Shown here one piece after another: positions 32,650 through 42,626 of a stretch of DNA of 64,000 bases. Below the pieces are notes generated by a model. It ran no database searches. It worked only from the letters and a program-made list of their open reading frames with translations, and had not been told where the DNA came from. Within the stretch, counting starts at the first letter, position 1, and each line of letters starts with the position of its first letter. The translations under genes and the position numbers were made by a program. Source of the DNA: Coenobita brevimanus (Eukaryota; Arthropoda; Malacostraca; Decapoda; Coenobitidae); assembly GCA_032717465.1 (NCBI GenBank), contig CM064690.1:13880830-13944829 (forward strand), written 5' to 3'.

Positions 32650-33322
32650 CTGTGCTTCTGTGGAAGGGGTAGGGTTAGGAGTTCCAAGGCGTCTTTCAAA
32701 CCTTGCTGCGCCCATGTCATAGGTATAGTTTATGTGTGTGGTTTGTTTGGGGGGATCTGGCACCTTGCCATGTCATACAAAACCATGCCATAGAAGCACG
32801 TGCCATAGGCAACTTGATTGTACTTACCCCAGTTTCTTCCCATTTTATACCTTTGTTGCACATAATGTGGTACTTTTTTTTTTTTCTTCTTCTTACTTTC
32901 TTTCTTTCTGTGATCAAACTCCTGTTGACTTCATGTTATGATGAGCAAACCAGTTCCTATGTAATTATGCTATTTGCCACCTCTACCTCTATACATTGGG
33001 ATAATAACACTTCTCTAGTTATCTGGTACCATGCCCATCTCCTGCACCACATGACCTACCATACGCATGACATTTATCATGTCATACCCCATATTTTAGC
33101 GTTACTTCAGTTACGTAGCAGTTGTGCTGATTTTTGCTTTATGCACATTTTGTACAGTATGTTCTTATGTTTGTTTTTATCTGTGACGTTTGTTGCTGGT
33201 TTGTGATAATCAGTACCATGCGTGATTTAAGTACCATAGTTTATATTTTGTGCATATTTGCTTCATATTATTTTTGTTTATACAATATAATAGTTGTATG
33301 AGTAGCTACTCAGACTGCTGTA
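32650..33322. other. Anonymous sequence, no gene seen
   Basis: AT-rich with a T-run at 32874-32884. A 167-codon plus-strand frame (32703-33206) has no recognisable domain and looks like chance. Confidence 0.4.
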
Positions 33323-33326
33323 TTAA

Positions 33327-34175
33327 CCCTATCAGGTTTCTGGGCCAGGCAGATTATCTCTGTGCTAAAGTCAGCCACTCAGGCAGACCCATGATCGTTC
33401 TGTGTAAATACATTTTTCATTATAGAATGTTGGTTTTGGTGTCATTTTAAAGCTGAATAGTTGTACTTAATTGTAGTATGTTCAAAAAAGGAGAACTAAG
33501 AAAATAAAATGTCAAAATGACGAGTTAAGTTAGGCGAAAAGCAAAAATTTTATACCTTGCCTTAGAAAAATATTCGGCAAAAAAAAAAACCTATAAAGAT
33601 ATGTAAATCTGGTTTAAACCATGCAAAACTGCAGTATATTACCTTTACAGTGATATATAGATTATTGTAATTTTTGCATTTTATTGCGCGGTAAAGCGAA
33701 AGGAAAGAGATGCGCAATTTTAGTCTTGGCCTCATATTCACTTTGCAATCTTTTTCTTTGATCGGCCAGTGTAAATACATTTTTTATGATAGGATGCTGG
33801 TTGTGGTGTTATTTTGAAGCTGAATAGTTGTATTTTATCATAGTATGTTGAAAAAGGGAAAACAAAGAAAATAAAAAGTCAAAGTGATGAGTTAAAGTTA
33901 GGCAAAAAATTTTATACCTTGCTGTAGAAAAATATATACCAAGAATAAAGTGATAAAGAAACAGAGCCATGAGTCAGACCAGCCGTGCAGTACCCGCCAC
34001 ACATAGCACAACCATTCGGTGATGTCATGCTGAAGTTTCTTTGTTATGATGCATAAACGCAATTTATGGTGAATATTTTACAAAAGTTTCTTAAATTGAC
34101 GATTAAAAGCGTCATCAGAATCTCTGGGGTTGGATTTGAAATGACTGTCAAAATCATCATTTGAATCTCAAAGGG
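33327..34175. mobile_element. Candidate TTAA-flanked (piggyBac-type) MITE
   Basis: TTAA at 33323-33326 and 34176-34179 bracket ends CCCTATCAGGTTTC and, inverted, CCCTTTGAGATTC, which agree at about 9 of 13 positions. No coding sequence. The interior holds a ~170-bp direct repeat. Confidence 0.5.
33402..33938. repeat. Direct repeat of ~170 bp, spaced 367 bp
   Basis: A block beginning GTGTAAATACATTTTT, containing GCTGAATAGTTGTA and ending TTAGAAAAATAT or GTAGAAAAATAT, occurs at 33402-33571 and 33769-33938. Confidence 0.85.
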
Positions 34176-34184
34176 TTAAAAAAT

Positions 34185-34400
34185 TTCTGATTGAAGGCTA
34201 TATAATAAACTGGTAAAGGGGAAACCAAGGATGAAATGACCAGATGGGTGGAGACTCTGGAGAGGTATATGAAAGAGGGTGTGTGGGAGTTGGAGAGTGG
34301 GGTGTCTGATGGCAGAAGACAAAGTGACTTGGAAGAGATTCATTTGTGGCCACTCTTTACAGGATTGATGTGTCTGGCTATAGGCAGATAGATATACAGA
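34185..34400 (+). pseudogene. LINE-A 3'-terminal fragment
   Basis: A diverged copy of the LINE-A end, with GGAGAGGTATATGA, TTTGTGGCCAC and TGATGTGTCTGGC, followed by decayed GATA units at 34388-34402. It lies just beyond the predicted brk1 poly-A site. Confidence 0.75.
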
Positions 34401-34414
34401 TAAGCAGTAAAGGT

Positions 34415-34911
34415 ATGGTACTGTATTATACTTTATTACAAATATTAATTGCAGTTAACAAAAGAATTTCCTTTTACATTACATTACAGTACTAAACAAT
34501 AATACTCGTAACATTATTGACAATAAAACACTGCCAGTTTTATGCAGTGTACAGAAAGTATACAGTATTTACCGTTAAACATATACATTTAAGCTTCTTT
34601 TAAGTTATAGTAACTGTTGTCCTACATTAATTTTATTCCTGAAGTTCACATCTTTAACAGCTGTTATTTACTATAAAATGTGATTCCACTTGTATAATTT
34701 TCAAGAGTACTGTAGCATCCATTGTTCGCAAAAATTTACATTTGTGTCTGAGCATAGTTGACAGTGTTTACTTCACAACATGGGAACATATCTTTCCATA
34801 TAAAAAGAAATTACCTAATAATAATCATCTCCCTGACTGTACTGAGCACACCATTGGATGCATTGATCCCCTTCTTACCATAACTAAAGAACTTATCTCA
34901 AAACAGATTGA
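34415..34911 (-). other. brk1: brk1 predicted 3' UTR
   Basis: The interval from the brk1 stop to shortly past the AATAAA signal is AT-rich and has no recognised TE, consistent with a ~500-nt 3' UTR. Its exact end is inferred. Confidence 0.55.
34432..34437 (-). promoter_or_regulatory. brk1: Poly-A signal AATAAA for brk1
   Basis: TTTATT on the plus strand reads AATAAA on the minus strand, about 475 nt after the brk1 stop codon. Confidence 0.5.
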
Positions 34912-35070
34912 CTAGTTGAGGGTTTCGCCTTTAGTGACTCTGGCCTCTAAGTACTCAATCCGCCTCTCGAGCATTGTCAGCTTTTCATTCAGTTGACTTA
35001 ACTTGCTGCGGCAGGACATGTCAAAGCTGTTTAGAAAGTCTGCTATTCTTTTGATGTTGCTTGTTATTAC
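34912..35070 (-). CDS. brk1: brk1 (BRICK1/HSPC300) coding exon 2
   Basis: This exon encodes the last 52 residues of BRICK1, the smallest subunit of the WAVE/SCAR regulatory complex, which controls Arp2/3-driven actin branching in the cytoplasm. After a TATATTTCAG acceptor (35071-35080) it reads [20 protein letters not shown], then a leucine-heptad coiled coil ([20 protein letters not shown]) and ends KGETLN-TAG. This is almost the same as animal BRK1 proteins, whose C-terminus is KGETLT or similar. Phase 0 joins it to exon 1 at 54611. Combined length is 76 residues, against 75 in human. Confidence 0.95.
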   Translation of the reverse strand, partial: VITSNIKRIADFLNSFDMSCRSKLSQLNEKLTMLERRIEYLEARVTKGETLN

Positions 35071-35186
35071 CTGAAATATACACAAAACATTCATTACATA
35101 GGAAAACTGATCATTATGTAAAAATTTTGTTGTTGTTGCAACCCCAGGCTCACCTGGATGTGAACCCAGAATACTGCAGAAACTGG

Positions 35187-35237
35187 ACAGCAGAACACAG
35201 TCACATCCCACACCTCACCATAAACAACACCCCCCTA

Positions 35238-35320
<83 letters not shown>

Positions 35321-36232
35321 CCTTGGTGTAACATACAATACAGCAATGTCATTTAAACAACACATCACAAACATTAAAAATAAATTAACACCAAGACTCA
35401 ACGCTTTGAGGTCACTTGCCCATACAACATTCGGACACAACAAAGAAACCACCACTGCAGTATACAAACAATACATATGTTCAGTGATGAATTATGCAAG
35501 CCCTGCCTGGGCTTCTAACCTGACCAAAACACACTACAACACTCTATAGACCATACAGAACAAGGCCCTAAAAATAATCACAGGCTGCACAGCTACTACA
35601 CCCACAGACCACCTACATCAAGAAACCAAAGTCCTCAAAGTCAAGGATCACCTAGACATGAGAGGCACCCAGTTTCTTGCTGCAGCCTCCACAAACCCAC
35701 AACATCTACTACAGCACATGGCAGCATATCCACCCACACCAAGGAACATCAAAACAACACCCAGCACACGATCCCATACACAAATACTGTCATCTCTCCC
35801 CCCTCGCCCACCTCAGACCAATTTCCAGAAGCATATCCACACTCAGATCACTCGCCGCTCCATTCAGTCACTTAAAGACAACACACAGCTGCATGCACGG
35901 CCTCCTGACATCCACCCTTCTGAATCCTATCTTCCTCGTGAGGACAGGGTCCACCTGGCCAGGCTGAGATGTGGGCACCATCCAGCCTTCTTAAGCTACC
36001 AGAAGAGGCTGGATGACTCCGTTGCTGATGCCTGTCCAGGATGCAACACAGCACCCCATACTATTAAGCACATTATGGAAGAGTGCATTGCACACAATCA
36101 CCAATGCCAACAACACAACATACACTCTTTGAGAGCTCTGTGGGAAAGCCCGGTCTCGGCCATGGCCTTCCTAAGGGACTCGGGGGTGTTCGGCCAGACT
36201 GCTTAGGGAACAACTACTACTACTACTACTAC
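35187..36232 (+). pseudogene. LINE-E retrotransposon, 3' fragment
   Basis: A perfect 15-bp target duplication (TACTGCAGAAACTGG at 35172-35186 and 36233-36247) brackets it. The frame reads KILGVTYNTAMSFKQHITNI, then SVMNYASPAWASNL (RT thumb region). After a stop at 35549 it continues through VHLARLRCGHHPAFLSYQKR, CPGCNTAPHTIKHIMEEC and LWESPVSAMAFL to a stop at 36206. The cysteine/histidine C-terminal block suggests an I/Jockey-group element. The tail is ACT repeats (36213-36235). It is 5'-truncated, and a CA microsatellite lies near its start. Confidence 0.85.
35239..35316. repeat. (CA)n microsatellite in LINE-E
   Basis: A 78-bp CA run that lies in frame in LINE-E, giving a histidine-threonine stretch. 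Confidence 0.95.
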
Positions 36233-36247
36233 TACTGCAGAAACTGG

Positions 36248-36936
36248 CCACCTTTGTTGCTCCCAGAGGTATTAAGGTTATGTTGAAGGATTGCCTTATT
36301 ATAGTGTGGTGCATCATGTGACTATGTGTTACGATGTGGGGACTGCATTGCAGTGTGGGCACTGGAATGAATGAATAATGATGAATTAGCACCAAGCCAT
36401 AATTATGGCTTTATGGCACTTTAGGAGTAGAGGAAAAATAAAAGTTGGAAGAAACACAAAAATATCAAGGAGAGGTGGGACAGAAAAGCAGATGACAGTA
36501 AGGAGAGAAAGACTGGAGACAAAAGGCCCCTTTTAGTTACCTCTTACAACAAGCAGAGATACTGAGGAAGTACTCTCTCTTCCCCTCCTCCCCAGGGGAG
36601 GAAGAGGGGTGGGCTTGTGGAATGTTTGTGAGTTGTATTTTATGCTGATGTAGTAGTAGGAATGGGAGATGGCAATGTTTTAGTCAGGCTAGGTGCACCT
36701 GTGTCTCTCTGGGTAGGGTAGTTTCTGAGGAATGGATGTGTGGTGGTGGATCTTAAAAGGTGCTCCATGTCTGAAGGTTATTAGTGGTTATGCTGGCTGT
36801 GTTTAAGTATGTATTTGTGAAAAATAGTGTTTGGTGGAGGAGGAGGAGGGATGTTGCTAAGATACTCTGTGTAGTGTTGGGTGGTTGGGGTGGTTGTTCA
36901 TTTTTTGTTTCTTCATGGAGAAGGGTGATGCAACAT

Positions 36937-36979
<43 letters not shown>

Positions 36980-37435
36980 GTTTGGTCCAAGTAAATGTTG
37001 ACATAAATTGGTATCTGAGGGATACTGGCAGTTGTTTTTACATTATTACACAAAATATGAGTTCTTTGGTTTCCTTGGTGAAGCAGGTTCTCAAATTATA
37101 ATCAGCTATACTTGTAGATTTATCCAAACTGACTAGGATAATAGGCCATGCAAGTGTTGCATAAGTTTCAGGTAATATATGAGGTGTTTTATATTGAAGG
37201 GGTGAAAGTCATCAAGAAGAGTTGAGATAACAAGATTGAAAGTGTTTTATTGTATTTATTTATTTATTTATTTTCTTGTAATTTTGACAATACTGGTTTA
37301 TTTACAACATAAAGGTATAAAAATGTTTCCCTGGAAATTCTCAAACACTGAATGGAAAGAAAAAAAAAAGGGGGGGGGGGAACATCCTGTTTTTTCAGAC
37401 AGCTGGCTGTTTCATCTATGAATAAATAACAGCAA

Positions 37436-37438
<3 letters not shown>
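36248..37438. other. Anonymous intronic sequence
   Basis: No gene seen. An A-run at 36943-36976 could be the poly-A tail of an old plus-strand retroposon. G-run at 37371-37380. Confidence 0.4.

Positions 37439-37470
<32 letters not shown>
37439..37470. repeat. (TA)n microsatellite, left half
   Basis: TA repeats end exactly at the left terminus of a Tigger element. They resume at 38907-38950 on its other side, so the transposon split one microsatellite. Confidence 0.9.
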
Positions 37471-37473
<3 letters not shown>

Positions 37474-38906
37474 TACCCTCACGTCCAACACGGTAATATT
37501 GTCATGCATGGGTAACGTGTTGGACCAAAAACGTGTTGGACTAACAATAGAGCTTATGGGGAAAATTTATGTCAGCAACCCTAGGAAAAGTCACCCTAAA
37601 TACCTACCATATACCTATACATTTATTGGTACTATTGTAATTATAATAAATGGTACTGTGCTATGAATGATAACTAACCTTTTAGGATGGTGTTGGTGGG
37701 CTTGCTGGGAATGGAAGGTGGTATCCAAGGCTGTAGGTAATCCTACTGGGTCCCCGGAGGATGGCTGCTGGCGTCACTAGTGGGTAATGGCTGTTGCTCC
37801 TCCTCAATCTCCCTCATAAATCCTTTGAAATCACACTCAGAATCACTATCTTTGTCCACAGCCATGGAAGGTCCTGCTTCTGCCTGTCCTAGCACTGTAA
37901 TCCTCAGCAAAGTGCATGCTTCTCACACTGTTGCCAGAGCCCTGTCTCGTGACTGTGGAAAGTGATCGCTGTCGCTGACTCAGTAGAGAATGAGAAGCAA
38001 CTTTGTTTATAAACTGGTACGCACGCCGATGAGAAGGGTTTCAAAACGATTGATATTTATTCTAAAATATTAACATGTATTCAGTGTCAGGCTAAATGTT
38101 CAATGCTGTAGTACGATACATTCTCTGTCGAGTCGCCCGGGTTTTGGTCACACTGTTTGGCCGTCGTATGCTCGGCAGGAATCCATCCAGATGAATTCCA
38201 AATGCCCGTGGTATCGTCGGCAATTTTACCACGTTACCGTTCCGATTTACCATCGTATCCTCGGCAAACCTGGTATGAAGTGCCGTGTGATAGCCTTCAG
38301 CTGCCAGGAACTTGTCTTAGTTTTTTATTATGATCATGTTGGCTTCATTCATGTCGTAGGCCTTGGCAATGTCAACTTTCCTCTTCCCTTTCTTCTTCCT
38401 CTCGATGCTTTCTAGCTTGGTGGCCTGAGGGAGGTGCCGACGCTTCTTGGGGTTCTCAGAAGGCTTCCTAGGCATCGTGAGCAGGGTAAAATGCAGTAAC
38501 AAGGGCAGAAAATGCAGCAAGAAAGAAGCACCTTTCAATGCGAATTATGCAACTGAGTGGCACTGTGGCGGGAGAAATTTAAACAAAACATCACGTGACA
38601 CCAGAAGCGTTTTTAATTGGGCGGCATCACGATCACGTCACGATAGCGGGTGGGGAAGGCTACTTGATCAGAAGTTTTCATAGGCTATCATCATCATGGG
38701 AATGTCCAGTATGACCGTGTTGGACCGGGGGTGATCGTGCTAGAGTTGAACTCTACGGATTTCGCCCTTTTCTCAGAGCTCTGTGCGTGTTATGCTAACA
38801 CACTCGTGTTGCAGTAATTAAATCATATTAAATAATACTAATTATTTGCTCTCCGTGCTGGACGTGAATCGTGCTGGACTAACGCATGTTGGACGCGAGG
38901 GTACTG
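37471..38906 (-). mobile_element. Tigger deletion derivative, copy 1
   Basis: The ends are CAGTACCCTCACGTCCAACA and, inverted, CAGTACCCTCGCGTCCAACA, flanked by TA. The length is 1,436 bp. Only the DNA-binding N-terminus (38317-38475) and the extreme C-terminus of a Tigger transposase (about 37755-37915) remain. A ~370-bp segment (37916-38290) lies between them that copy 2 lacks. It is inserted in a TA microsatellite within the brk1 intron. Confidence 0.92.
38317..38475 (-). pseudogene. Tigger transposase N-terminal HTH remnant
   Basis: From ATG at 38475 the frame reads MPRKPSENPKKRRHLPQATK, then LESIERKKKGKRKVDIAKAY with a DMNEAN segment. This is the CENP-B/psq-type helix-turn-helix at the start of Tigger proteins. 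It stops soon after the HTH, because the 370-bp insertion breaks the frame. Confidence 0.8.

Positions 38907-38950
<44 letters not shown>
38907..38950. repeat. (TA)n microsatellite, right half
   Basis: Continuation of the TA array that starts at 37439, including the TA target duplication of the Tigger element. Confidence 0.85.
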
Positions 38951-38954
<4 letters not shown>

Positions 38955-39049
38955 AATCATCAACTCACTTGATGTAGTGCTGCCTACTTCTTCCTGAGCC
39001 TTTATCATTCTTTTTCTGTGCCTGTCATCCTCTCTTCCTATTTCTCCCA

Positions 39050-39089
<40 letters not shown>

Positions 39090-39505
39090 CATTGCCAGAT
39101 GCCATGTATCCCAAACGGGGTAGCCAAGGGCTTAGAGTTAATTGTTTTACAGGGAGGGGCACAAATCCTCCACCAACCCCACTTGACACGTAGGGAGAAC
39201 GTTATGCCAACAGCATCTGGTGTTCCCAGGCGGTCACCCATCCAAGTACTAACCCACTTATTGCTTTTCTTTCCTTTACAGGTGGCTTTACATTGAGTTA
39301 CAAGCCAAATGGTTTCCTGTTAGCCAAGAAACCATTTACAATGCTGGGTGGTAACCATATAACCAAATCATACGTGCTCCCTACGTGTCAGCAAGTGGGT
39401 TGGTGGAGGGTTAGTGCCCCTCCCTGTAAAACAAATAACGCAAAGTCAAATGGCCACCCCTTACGGGATTATGGCGTCTGGCAATAGATAGATAGATAGA
39501 TGTAT
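38955..39505 (+). mobile_element. SINE-H copy with LINE-A tail, interrupted by 5S SINE
   Basis: The head (CTCACTTGATGTAGTGCTGC) runs to 39048. An inverted 5S-derived SINE follows, and the copy resumes at about 39263 with CTTTCCTTTACAGGTGGC. The hairpin is AAATGGTTTCCTG … AAGAAACCATTT (39307-39332). The tail is CTCCCTACGTGTCAGCAAGT, GGCCACCCCTTACGGGATTA, then GGCGTCTGGCAATA with GATA repeats to 39505. Confidence 0.82.
39049..39262 (-). mobile_element. 5S rRNA-derived SINE, poly-A tailed
   Basis: On the minus strand the 5' end reads GTTAGTACTTGGATGGGTGA then CCGCCTGGGAACACC and GATGCTGTTGGCA. This is the 3' half of 5S rRNA including the C-box promoter. The body TACGTGTCAAGTGGGGTTGG is shared with tailed SINE-H copies. 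The end is a LINE-A-like ATGGCATCTGGCAATG followed by ~40 A (T-run 39049-39088 on the plus strand). It sits inside a SINE-H copy. Confidence 0.85.
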
Positions 39506-39510
39506 GTATA

Positions 39511-40825
39511 CAGTAGGCTCGCACAGTGCACGTCATCACAGTGTGTGATTTGCATTGTGCGCGAGTGACCAAAAATCATAACGAAAAACATTGAATGCGC
39601 GAGTTTATCTCACAGAACACGAGGTAGAGGCAAGGAGTGGCTCAAAAATACCATTTTCTGTTAATACACAACCACCCCTCACACAACACATCATGTGTCG
39701 TCATGTTGATGCGCAGAAATTCCCGGGCATTCTACTGCGCAGCTTGGGGTACAAGGCAGCGGGCGCGCCATAACAGTCCTGGCTCGTGCACAGTGCGGAT
39801 CCGCTCTCTAAAGCTAGCCTGTCGTGTACAACGTGTGGCCTTTTTTAGCTGCTCCATCCTGGCTTGTACTTCGCCGCACCATAGCTCCAACCCCAAGAGT
39901 TAAGAAACTTCTGATGTTCGCCACCAAGTTAGAGATCATCAAGATGAAGGAGGAGGGTCAAAGAAACATCGCCATTGGGAAAGCCCTGGGACTGGCTGAA
40001 TCAACAGTGAGAACAGTGTGGAAGAACCGTGATGCCATAAGGGCTCTAGTGAAGACATATTGTGCCTCTGACTTAGATGGCCATTTGCGGGTGGGAAATC
40101 GTGCGATGATACCAATGGAGCGGTATCTTGCCACCATCATAATGAGGAAGGAGAAGGAAGGTGTTCCACTGAATGGCAGATTTAGTTGGAACCAAGCCCA
40201 GCTCTTTTACAAGGCAGCATCTCGCAAGTTAAATGTGGACAAACCTTTTAAGGCATCGGCTGGATGGCTGGACCGTTTTCTCAAGCGCAAGGAATTCCGT
40301 CATGTCAAAGTGTCTGGTGAACGTGCCTCTGCCGACGAGCTGGCCACGAGAGACTACCCTGCGATTTAGAGCGCTTCTTGAAGAGGGTCAGTACACCAAG
40401 GACCAGATCTACAACGTCGACGAAATGTCGATATACTACAAGGTCATGCCCAAATCAACTTACATCACTAAAAGACAGAAACAAGCCCCTGATCACAAGC
40501 TCCAGAAGTGTAAGATGACGGTAATGTTCGCTGTAAACCTGTCTGGGAGCCACAAGATGAGGCCAGTTGTTGTACACAGCTTCACACCCAAGGTGCTACA
40601 AAAACCTCGTGAACATGGACGCAAGTGGTGTGTACTGGTACAAGTCTGCAAATGGTTGGATGACCGGGAACATTATGGTAGACTGGTTAACGAGGCGCTG
40701 CGTCCCCGATGCCAGTGCCAAGTGCTGGGAACTGGGCATTCCATTTAAGATTCTCCTTGTGCTTGACAATGCACCAAGTCACCCTCCATACCTAGAAGAT
40801 CTGCACAAGGAAGGAAAGATACTAG
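39511..40825 (+). mobile_element. Tigger element, 5' part
   Basis: A TA-flanked CAGTAGGCTCGCACAGTGCA end at 39511, followed by GTGCGCGAG repeats, opens an element whose transposase starts near 39914. It is cut off at about 40825 where LINE-B begins, and its right end was not found. The left TA lies at the GATA tail of a SINE-H copy. Confidence 0.75.
39914..40825 (+). pseudogene. Tigger transposase, frameshifted and truncated
   Basis: The first frame (ATG 39914 to 40369) holds the psq HTH (TKLEIIKMKEEGQRNIAIGK, AESTVRTVWKN) and the CENP-B HTH (MERYLATIIMRKEKEGVPLN to GWLDRFLKRKEF). A shift near 40350 leads to a second frame with the first catalytic aspartate (QIYNVDEMSIYYKVMPKST). Another shift near 40620 leads to GVYWYKSANGWMTG and ILLVLDNAPSHPPYLEDLHK, with the second aspartate. 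The sequence then runs into LINE-B, so the third acidic residue and C-terminus are lost. Confidence 0.88.
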
Positions 40826-41195
40826 ATAGACAAAGGCAAAAGAGTTTACCTAGGCAGGGTGTAAGCACAGAAGCACAGTTCTTGAGGACTACAGGAGGGA
40901 CTCCATCAGGTCCATATGCCTTGTTAGTATTGAGGCCAGTGATGGCAGAAAATACATCAGCTGAAGAAATTTTAATGAGGAAGTCAGAGGGGGGAAGTGA
41001 TGGAGGAACAGCACTGGAATTGGAGGAGAAAGTCTGAGCGAAGAGATCTGCTTTATCAGTAGAAGAAATAGCTACAGAGCCATCAGAGTTGAAAAGAGGA
41101 GGGAAGGATGGTGAGGTAAAGTTGTTAGGAAGGTTTTTGGCAAGGTGCCAGAAGGAGTGGGAAGAATTCAAGTTGGAAAGTTGAGAGCATTTAGT
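40826..41195 (-). pseudogene. LINE-B copy 3, RT part
   Basis: The minus strand encodes SPSFPPLFNSDGSVAISSTD, GLNTNKAYGPDGVPPVVLKN and ends at LCLSS, so the C-terminal half and poly-A tail are missing. Loss of the 3' side is unusual for a LINE and points to a later deletion. It continues past a SINE-H insertion at 41719. Confidence 0.82.
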
Positions 41196-41706
41196 TTTCA
41201 TCATCCAATCCTACATTGCCCCACGAGGAATGTAAGAGCCTGGGGCTAGGCAAATTGGTCCTGACATTTAAGATGAGAGTGACCAGCCTCATTCATCCCT
41301 GAGTGGCATTACGTGAGCAATAAACCCCAACCATCCCTTGGATATAAACCTTAAACTGGCTCAATCCGACTGGAGTGCCGTAATTATTCACTAAACCACC
41401 AGGTGCCAAAATCTGGTTATATGGTTACCATCCAGCATAGTAAATGGTTTCCTGGTGTACAGGAAACCATTTGGCTTGTCACTCAGTGCAGGGTCACCCA
41501 CAGGCAGAAAGAAGAGGAAAGAATGAAGGAAAGAAAGACAAGAGGGAGTGTAAAGTCACTTGTGGGCAGAAGGACGAGGAAAGACTGAAGGAAAGAAAGA
41601 CAGAAGAGGATGGAAGGAAAGAAGGATGGACAAGAGGAAAGGGCAGACACCTGAGAGCAGCACTACATCAAGTGAGTGGATGGTAAGCGCCCCCACCTAC
41701 CACATA
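41196..41706 (-). mobile_element. SINE-H full-length copy in LINE-B, with target duplication
   Basis: It is flanked by AGAGCATTTAGT at 41184-41195 and 41707-41718. On the minus strand it has the whole head (GTAGGTGGGGGCGCTTACC, CACTCACTTGATGTAGTGCT), a purine/pyrimidine-biased tract, a perfect 13-bp hairpin (41442-41454 with 41460-41472), the A/B-box region, and a GGATTGGATGATG end. Length 511 bp defines the family. Confidence 0.92.
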
Positions 41707-41993
41707 AGAGCATTTAGTACGGATGAAATTATTTTTAGCAGAGCGAAGAACAGACTTAGCACGATTCCAGGCAAAAACATAAAAAAGATGTGATTCAGGG
41801 GTGGGTTGGCTCTGGTACCTTTTATAGGCCCTCTCCTTGTTGTGGACAGCATTAGAACAAGCATGATTATACCAAGGCTTTCTTGCATTAGTCAAAGGAT
41901 ATGAGAAGGAAATGTATGCTTCCATGCCTGAAAGAATAACCTCAGTTATGCATAAGGCACACTCAGATGCTCCCGGCCATGGAAGCAATAATC
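41707..41993 (-). pseudogene. LINE-B copy 3, upstream part
   Basis: The minus strand reads ITEVILSGMEAYISFSYPLT, NARKPWYNHACSNAVHNKER and SVLRSAKNNFIRTKC. It matches LINE-B copy 1 from 10922. Homology begins at TGATTATTGCTTCCATGG in both copies. Confidence 0.8.
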
Positions 41994-42556
41994 AGTTGTA
42001 GAGTGGTTACTGGATATAATGGACACTGTGAAGGCCACCCAACTACCTTCTGCTATAATGAACAATGTCTGTTACCCCACCCCATGCCAGCAACATATGT
42101 ATACATCATCGATTTTAAATATTTGCCAAAATACAAAAATTCACACTTGGCACGAGATATTTGCTAAGGATACTCCCGTGCCTGTCAAGTCCTAATACCC
42201 ACTCTATGAGTCATCGCCGCGTCCCTCCTTCCGCTTGGGGCCCTGCCAGACCGCCAACTCAGTCCCACTTTGTGAGTGAGAGCATGGTGCATCACGGTAT
42301 TCCCCAACATGAGATTAACAGGCTCCTGAACATCCCCACTGATGGAAAAAGTGATTCTCCCATTGAAGATGATGTTGCTGATCGAGACTACATCCAACCT
42401 GAGTCGGAATCAAGCTGCGAGGACAAGATTCCATCCCCAAGAAAGGTGAGGCATGTGGCTGTCTGCAGGGCTGTATCTCACCCTGCACCACCATCACCAC
42501 CACTTCCCACCTCACCGTGCCGCTCTCACTCCATGGATGATTCCTCAAGTGATGAG

Positions 42557-42626
42557 GAATAAGAGGCTGACCCCTCAGGTGAACACTAGGAGGAATAAGA
42601 GGCTGACCCCTCAGGTGAACACTAGC
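42557..42626. repeat. 35-bp tandem duplication at splice donor
   Basis: GAGGCTGACCCCTCAGGTGA and its flanks occur twice in succession with no visible differences, duplicating the proposed donor of piggyBac copy 2. Confidence 0.85.

Noticed and set aside
32703..33206. 167-codon hypothetical gene
   Set aside because: AT-rich, leucine/phenylalanine-rich, no domain, no splice or upstream support.
35201..35476. Cysteine/valine repeat protein on the minus strand
   Set aside because: Produced by translating the CA microsatellite.
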